Shown here piece after piece: positions 59,982 through 64,000 of a DNA stretch of 64,000 bases. Position 1 is the first letter of the stretch, and every line of letters begins with the position of its first letter. The notes beneath the pieces were generated by a model. That model was not told where the DNA came from. It worked only from the letters and a program-made list of their open reading frames with translations, and did no database searches. This DNA is from JAAZZY01 sp964612505 (GTDB lineage Bacteria; Chlamydiota; Chlamydiia; Chlamydiales; JAAZZY01), in NCBI GenBank assembly GCA_964612505.1, contig CAZTEX010000004.1, positions 1 to 64,000 of the forward strand, in the 5' to 3' direction. A program made the translations under genes and the position numbers.

Positions 59982-60674
59982 TTAGATCGGGATTAAAATT
60001 TGAGAGGGACCCTTACAAAGCTTGCAAAATTTTTCAGCATCGTCATCTGTACCCACAAGTCGACTTTGTTCATCCACTAAAGATCCCCAATGCATGGGAA
60101 TGGAAGCGATGCGCGGCTTAATATGATTCGCTAAATCAGCAGCTTCTGTAGGACTCATGGTATACATGCCATCAACAGGAAATAATCCAATGTCACAGCC
60201 AATAGATTCTAACTGCTTAAGATGATCTGTATCCCCTGCAAAATAAATTTGGGTCTTATTAAATTCGATCAGAAAGCCTAGCCAATGCTTTTCTTTAGGA
60301 TGAAATTTCTTTTGCTCATTATAGGCCTCTGTCGCTTTAATCTTTAAATGCCCAAAGACATATTCATCCCCTGGAAACAATGGGATAACATTGCCAGCAC
60401 TTGCTATTTCAGCAAGTTTTGATTTACAGTCATCGGCACAAAAAAAAGTAGTATCTGCTTTGGTTATAGCTTTAATAGATTCTTCATCTAAGTGGTCATA
60501 ATGAGAGTGTGAAATAAAAACAACATCTGCTTTGTCGCAATTGTCGTGTAACTGATAAGGGTCCATGTAGATGACTCCTTCAGGAGCCTTAATCTTGAAT
60601 CCCGAATGCCCAAGCCAAAAAAGTTCAATTTCTTCGTGCTGAATGCTTGATTGTCGATCCTTTTTTGAACTCAT
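59982..60674 (-). CDS. Metallo-beta-lactamase-fold hydrolase (UlaG-like)
   Basis: From ATG 60674 the protein has 230 residues. The metal-binding motif HSHYDHLDEES lies near residue 57. Other parts, IYFAGDTDHL near 145, PVDGMYTMSPTEAADLA and IPMHWGSL near 195, belong to the UlaG/YtkL group of hydrolases. Substrates in that group include lactones, nucleotides and phosphodiesters. A GTG six bases upstream is an alternative start. It lies between hpf and the nuclease-like pair and is probably cotranscribed. Confidence 0.8.
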   Translation of the reverse strand: MSSKKDRQSSIQHEEIELFWLGHSGFKIKAPEGVIYMDPYQLHDNCDKADVVFISHSHYDHLDEESIKAITKADTTFFCADDCKSKLAEIASAGNVIPLFPGDEYVFGHLKIKATEAYNEQKKFHPKEKHWLGFLIEFNKTQIYFAGDTDHLKQLESIGCDIGLFPVDGMYTMSPTEAADLANHIKPRIASIPMHWGSLVDEQSRLVGTDDDAEKFCKLCKGPSQILIPI

Positions 60675-60683
60675 AGCCACTTT

Positions 60684-61298
60684 CTATTCAGGAGTGATTA
60701 AGCCATAATTTCCATCTTTGCGCCGAAAAATAACTTTAATTTTTTGTTCTTCTTCGGATCTAAATACCATAAAGATATCCCCAGATAAATCCATTTTCAT
60801 CACAGCCTCGTCAGAAGTAAGTGTTTTGAGAGGAATCGTTTTAGAGCTAACTATTTGATGAGAAAATTCTTCTTCAATAGCTCTGAGGTTTGCTTCTTCT
60901 ATCGCATCATTAATTTCATAAATTTCAGCCATTCCACTTTTTAAAACATTGACTTCCAAATCAACGACAGAAAGAGCCTTCGCATGATGCTCTTGCATTT
61001 TTGATTTATACTTAGATAGACGAGCTGCAATCTTTTCTATCGCTCTATCAATAGATGCATACATATCTTGAGTGCTTGCGTGTGTTTTAATAACAAAACG
61101 ACCTGCTTGAATCATAATATCTACTCGATGCTCTTGTCTTTGAATGTCCATAGTGACATGAACATCAATCACATTTTTAGACAAGTGATCTAGTTTTGAT
61201 ATTTTCTCTCTTGCATAACCTTTCATCGCCTCTGTAATAAGAATATGGCGACCTGTGATGGAAATTGGATACTCGTGCTTTTCGTCATTTAGATTCAT
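60684..61298 (-). CDS. hpf: Long-form ribosome hibernation-promoting factor
   Basis: From ATG 61298, preceded by GAGG at 5 bases, the protein has 204 residues. It contains an N-terminal S30AE ribosome-binding domain (SITGRHILITEAMKGYAREK to AARLSKYKSK) and a C-terminal dimerisation domain with VMKMDLSGDIFMVFRSEEE and GNYGLITPE. Long HPF links two 70S ribosomes into inactive 100S dimers. This would fit the non-replicating elementary body. A GTG 6 bases upstream is possible. It sits downstream of tRNA-Arg on the same strand. Confidence 0.9.
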   Translation of the reverse strand: MNLNDEKHEYPISITGRHILITEAMKGYAREKISKLDHLSKNVIDVHVTMDIQRQEHRVDIMIQAGRFVIKTHASTQDMYASIDRAIEKIAARLSKYKSKMQEHHAKALSVVDLEVNVLKSGMAEIYEINDAIEEANLRAIEEEFSHQIVSSKTIPLKTLTSDEAVMKMDLSGDIFMVFRSEEEQKIKVIFRRKDGNYGLITPE

Positions 61299-61389
61299 TT
61301 TCACCTCGGCAATTACTTATTTGTAACTTCAGTATACACAAAGCAAATTAAATGAGAAGAATAGATCACATTAAATGAGGGGGATAAAT

Positions 61390-61463
61390 TGCACCGAAGA
61401 GGACTTGAACCTCTAACCACCTGATCCGAAGTCAGGTACTCTATCCAATTGAGCTATCGGTGC
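61390..61463 (-). tRNA. tRNA-Arg (anticodon TCG)
   Basis: The minus-strand acceptor GCACCGA pairs with TCGGTGC, with discriminator A at 61390. The anticodon arm CCTGA-CTTCGGA-TCAGG gives anticodon TCG, and the T arm contains GGTTCAAGTCC. Length is 74 nt with a normal D arm (GCTCAATTGGATAGAGT). CCA is not encoded. Confidence 0.95.
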
Positions 61464-61560
61464 ATTTCGGGGAAGGTTTTTAACATCTTACAACATAAAA
61501 CCCAAGTAAAAAAAAAGTTTACACACGAAAAACTTTACAGATTCTTTAAAAAACAACTAG

Positions 61561-61589
61561 TTGATTTCTATAACCTTCTCTAGGATAAT
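61561..61589 (+). promoter_or_regulatory. Predicted promoter of the TPR-like gene
   Basis: TTGATT (61561-61566) and GATAAT (61584-61589) are 17 bp apart. Transcription would start near 61596, about 37 bases before the ATG at 61633, which is preceded by AAGG. The gap 61464-61632 otherwise holds nothing that I recognise. Confidence 0.4.
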
Positions 61590-61632
61590 TATTGGTAAAA
61601 CATTAAAAATTTTAACCCTATAAGGTTATTGT

Positions 61633-62673
61633 ATGTCGTATGCAACCAATCCCCCTCCATACTCCTATTATGATCCAAATCCATCATACCCTGTCCAACC
61701 TTCAGCCCCTCCTGCCCCTTACTATGCAAGAGGAGACTATGCGCATAATGGATTTTTTGGCGATCCAAGCATCGATCAAAATCAACTCGGAAGAGAGATG
61801 CTCGAAGCGGTGGTTGTTAATAAAACTGATTGGGTTCTAAGAGCTAAAGTTGCCCCAGACAGCTTGGCTAACCGAGCTTTTTATTGGTTTTTTAAAACTC
61901 CAACACTTCCCCAGGCAGGCGCTCCCCTTGACAATGCAGCAAGATCGGCTCTCTATTTACAAACCGGTCGCTTATTGTATGCAGAGCTTATCAATGATAG
62001 TGCTGTTATTACAGAATGTACACAAATGCGAAAATCCAATGCCGTTTTCCAAGAATTTTTAAATAACTTAACGACTGAAGAAGCTTCTGCAGATTATTGC
62101 TTTTCTGCTGCTGCTGAGTTGAATCCCAATTCCCCTGAAGCTGTTTTTGAGCTTGGCAAGCTCCATTTTTTAACAAATCAATATGAGCGAGCTGTCACAG
62201 ATTTCCATCTTGCTCAAAACCTATCTGATAATTTACCAAATAGCTCTTCAAACCGCCAACTAGCTTTTAAAGCTTTAACATTGGCTTGCGCTGGAGCAGC
62301 AAATGAGCGTTTAGGACTTCATGACCTAGCTCTTTTTAATTATCTTAATGCATCTAAAAAAGATCCTCAAGGGGCTGCTAGCTATCAAGAGTCTTTATCT
62401 CGTAACTTTCAAATACTGTCCTTTAAACAAAACAAGAGCTCCGAAGAATTAGAAGCATGTATTGAATACGATCCTTACGACCCTAATTTTTCCATTGAAC
62501 TGGCTCACCACAAACTCAATCGTGGAGACTTTCAACAGGCTATGCAATTGCTTAATAACTCAATTGATCTAGCTTATTTATACAAGCCTAATGCGCTGTT
62601 TCGTTGCGCAGAACTTACTCAGCAATTTGCTTTTGCATATAACAACTCTCCCCTCGTTTCTAATCGTTATTAA
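61633..62673 (+). CDS. TPR-like protein with proline/tyrosine-rich N-terminus
   Basis: The 346-residue protein has an N-terminal tail of about 45 residues rich in Pro, Tyr and Ser (YYDPNPSYPVQPSAPPAPYY). Helical repeats follow with the TPR pattern, such as ADYCFSAAAELNPNSPEAVFELGKL near 155 and YERAVTDFHLAQ. There is no signal peptide. Proline-rich disordered tails with TPR bodies suit type III secreted proteins or chaperones, but the sequence does not show secretion. It is monocistronic, followed by a clear terminator. Confidence 0.65.
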   Translation: MSYATNPPPYSYYDPNPSYPVQPSAPPAPYYARGDYAHNGFFGDPSIDQNQLGREMLEAVVVNKTDWVLRAKVAPDSLANRAFYWFFKTPTLPQAGAPLDNAARSALYLQTGRLLYAELINDSAVITECTQMRKSNAVFQEFLNNLTTEEASADYCFSAAAELNPNSPEAVFELGKLHFLTNQYERAVTDFHLAQNLSDNLPNSSSNRQLAFKALTLACAGAANERLGLHDLALFNYLNASKKDPQGAASYQESLSRNFQILSFKQNKSSEELEACIEYDPYDPNFSIELAHHKLNRGDFQQAMQLLNNSIDLAYLYKPNALFRCAELTQQFAFAYNNSPLVSNRY

Positions 62674-62700
62674 AAGCAAATTTAAATAGTGGTTTCCTTT

Positions 62701-62740
62701 AAAAACTCCCTTAAATATATTACTTTTTGGGAGTTTTTTT
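62701..62740 (+). terminator. Rho-independent terminator after the TPR-like gene
   Basis: AAAAACTCCC (62701-62710) pairs with GGGAGTTTTT (62729-62738) around an 18-base loop, and the T run continues to 62740. It lies 27 bases after the stop and just before recO. Confidence 0.8.
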
Positions 62741-62756
62741 ATTTTACTCATTGCTG

Positions 62757-63437
62757 ATGAAAGAAATACAGTGCAAAGCAATCGTTTTATCTTCTTTTAA
62801 TTATCGCGACTATGATCGCATCGTATCCCTTTACACTGATTTAAAAGGCCTGATTAAAGTCATCATCCATGGAGCGAATCGACCTAAAAGCACCAAACTT
62901 ATTTTTTGCCAGCCATTTACTTTAATTGATCTCATCTATTTGCCCAAAAAAGGAGACATTCTCTCTTTTAAAGAGGGAAAAGTTTTAAATGCTCACCTTC
63001 ATTTAAGAGACTCTTTTGACTCTTTACAAGCGGCAGTTCAGCTTTTGGATATCACGACTAAAAGTCAAATTCCCGAAGAGCCTTCCGTAAAGATTTTCCC
63101 CCTTCTGGTAAGCTATCTTCAGAAAATGAATCTTTTTGGAAATCCTTACATCTTATCGAGCAGCTTTCTTTTAAAAATTCTTTTGATAGCAGGGCAATGG
63201 ACAGTACAAACAAAATGCAATAAATGCAGCACTTCTCTTCAGGATTTTTACTTTGTAGCTAGTGGTTATTATTGCGCGCAATGCGCTCCATCTAAAGAGC
63301 TAGAATTTAATCTCGATGAAATGCAAATTTTAACAAAACTCATTGGTGAGCGCTCTTTTAATGAACTCAATCAAGTTCCCTTAAGTCAAGAACTTCAGAA
63401 AAAAATTAATAAGCTCTTTTTAGTGAGCTTTCAATAA
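62757..63437 (+). CDS. recO: DNA repair protein RecO
   Basis: From ATG 62757 the protein has 226 residues; a TTG 30 bases upstream lies within the terminator and is rejected. The N-terminal OB fold reads KAIVLSSFNYRDYDRIVSLYTDLKG. The C-terminal half carries a four-cysteine zinc site, CNKCSTSL with YCAQCAPSK, near residues 155-180. RecO loads RecA on SSB-covered DNA with RecR. Confidence 0.88.
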   Translation: MKEIQCKAIVLSSFNYRDYDRIVSLYTDLKGLIKVIIHGANRPKSTKLIFCQPFTLIDLIYLPKKGDILSFKEGKVLNAHLHLRDSFDSLQAAVQLLDITTKSQIPEEPSVKIFPLLVSYLQKMNLFGNPYILSSSFLLKILLIAGQWTVQTKCNKCSTSLQDFYFVASGYYCAQCAPSKELEFNLDEMQILTKLIGERSFNELNQVPLSQELQKKINKLFLVSFQ

Positions 63438-63527
63438 ATTATTTTATAGAACGCTCGCAAAGATTACTTTTAGGGTGTCTCTTGCCCAAAATCGATAAAA
63501 AACTTGTTTTTAATGGCTCACTTTATT

Positions 63528-63554
63528 AAATTGGTTGCATTATACAACTAATTT
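63528..63554. promoter_or_regulatory. 27-bp near-perfect palindrome, probable MarR-family operator
   Basis: The two halves match at 11 of 13 positions, AAATTgGTTGcAT and its complement, around a central T. It ends 9 bp before the MarR-family start codon and lies just downstream of a possible TATTAA -10. Autoregulation by the encoded repressor is the simplest reading. Confidence 0.55.
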
Positions 63555-63563
63555 AAAGAATCC

Positions 63564-64000
63564 ATGCAAAACCTAGCTCCAGAAACCATCAACCAATTGA
63601 GGCACGATGCAAGGAGCGTTGTCCGAGAGCTTGGCCTTCTCAATGATGCCTATTTCGAGATTGGCGTGACTTTGGCAGAGCGCCATCTTCTTATTGAATT
63701 AAGCGCCTCTAACACCCCTACAATGGGAGAAATTGCTGAACGCTTTTTGCTCGACAAATCAACCATCAGTCGCTTGATTTCTAAAGCTGTTAAGAAAAAT
63801 TATATTCAATGCATCACTGATGAAAAAGACAAAAGAAAGCGCTTTCTTAAGATTACAGAGAAAGGAACTCATGTTTTAAACGCTTTTGAACCTATTGCTT
63901 TCCAACAAACTAAAGAAGCTCTTTTAACTTTAACAGATGCAGAGGTTCAAACAGTCTATCGAGGCGTGGCGCTATATGCCAAAGGGCTTAAAAATTCTCG
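63564..64000 (+). CDS. MarR-family transcriptional regulator; cut by window edge
   Basis: From ATG 63564 an open frame of 145 codons reaches the right edge. The winged-helix region is clear: ERHLLIELSASNTPTMGEIAERF, then the recognition helix LDKSTISRLISKAVKKNYI. The wing DEKDKRKRFLKITEKG has the DxRxxxxxLT-like pattern of MarR. The N-terminal helix (QLRHDARSVVRELGLL) resembles the MarR domain found fused to acetyltransferases, so a GNAT domain could follow outside the window. It is placed behind a palindromic operator. The ligand is unknown. Confidence 0.85.
   Translation, partial: MQNLAPETINQLRHDARSVVRELGLLNDAYFEIGVTLAERHLLIELSASNTPTMGEIAERFLLDKSTISRLISKAVKKNYIQCITDEKDKRKRFLKITEKGTHVLNAFEPIAFQQTKEALLTLTDAEVQTVYRGVALYAKGLKNS

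Noticed and set aside
62727..62756. TTG start extending RecO by ten residues
   Set aside because: The codons lie in the terminator hairpin and T run of the preceding gene; ATG 62757 gives the standard RecO N-terminus.
1..64000. CRISPR arrays, insertion sequences, prophage or integrase-linked islands
   Set aside because: No regularly spaced short repeats, no transposase or integrase, and no direct repeats at either tRNA were seen; the only repeats are the ankyrin gene units.

Overview
The window comes from a chlamydia, most likely an environmental, amoeba-associated member of the Parachlamydiaceae or a related family. The evidence is a set of gene blocks that I recall from Chlamydia trachomatis in the same order: hemC-radA-rnc (CT299-297), rpmF-plsX (CT810-811), SWIB-prfB-acetyltransferase-yebC (CT460-457), and rng-plsB-insulinase (CT808-806). 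Chlamydia-typical genes (SWIB protein, plant-plastid-type PlsB, exported amidase) support this. The many additional genes that C. trachomatis lacks (gshAB, pabB, an Emr-type efflux operon, ankyrin paralogues, DUF115 proteins) point to an environmental chlamydia with a larger genome. The DNA is AT-rich and densely packed, with many 1-17 bp overlaps. I see no insertion sequence, CRISPR array, rRNA or phage. Statements about synteny and family membership rest on memory and motif reading, not on searches.

Layout. Positions 1-2361 (minus): hemC (cut by the window edge), radA, rnc. 2447-4928 (plus): two unknown genes and mutY, overlapping. 4929-8000: a putative frameshifted micro-gene, an SbmA/ABCD-like ABC transporter with a good promoter, a 30-codon ORF and a stand-alone RAM domain. 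8070-10504 (minus): yceD-rpmF-plsX-glycosyltransferase operon, apparently started by a leaderless GTG. 10665-15107 (plus): two DUF115/MptE-like paralogues flanking a MORN-repeat protein, all overlapping. 15115-19949 (minus): lineage-specific genes (effector-like membrane protein, FlhG/MinD-like ATPase, class-3 lipase, a paralogue pair). 19980-26744: tRNA-Leu(CAA), ParA, M15-like lipoprotein, HAD phosphatase, gshAB, truA, ispD.

26881-35284: SWIB with its terminator, a large nucleotidyltransferase that resembles plant plastid UGP3, a prolyl-iminopeptidase-like protein with its nucleophile replaced by alanine, prfB with an intact programmed +1 frameshift, GNAT, SprT-like protease, yebC and pabB. 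35194-38809: remnants and three tandem ankyrin-like genes, each with a copied promoter; the second and third also carry a copied terminator. 38931-43148 (minus): outer-membrane factor, membrane-fusion protein and MFS pump, a complete tripartite efflux system. 43400-51254: GNAT, cupin, proS, amidase, FAD monooxygenase, atypical SDR and a second MFS pump, several with overlapping convergent ends. 51251-56728 (minus): rng-plsB-insulinase-MFS operon. 57084-61463: a translationally coupled Rieske protein and large unknown protein, two PD-(D/E)XK-like proteins, a metallo-beta-lactamase-fold hydrolase, a long-form hibernation factor and tRNA-Arg(TCG). 61633-64000: TPR-like protein, terminator, recO, and a MarR regulator (cut by the window edge) behind a near-perfect palindrome.

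Functionally the window mixes core information processing (RNase III, RNase G, RadA, RecO, MutY, RF2, ProS, TruA, HPF), envelope and lipid synthesis (PlsX, PlsB, glycosyltransferase, amidase, IspD), redox and stress genes (glutathione synthesis, Rieske protein, monooxygenase, efflux) and a substantial accessory set likely to act at the host interface. The best candidates for something undescribed are the DUF115-MORN-DUF115 cassette, the coupled Rieske/unknown pair, and several small ORFs interrupted at a homopolymer one base short.
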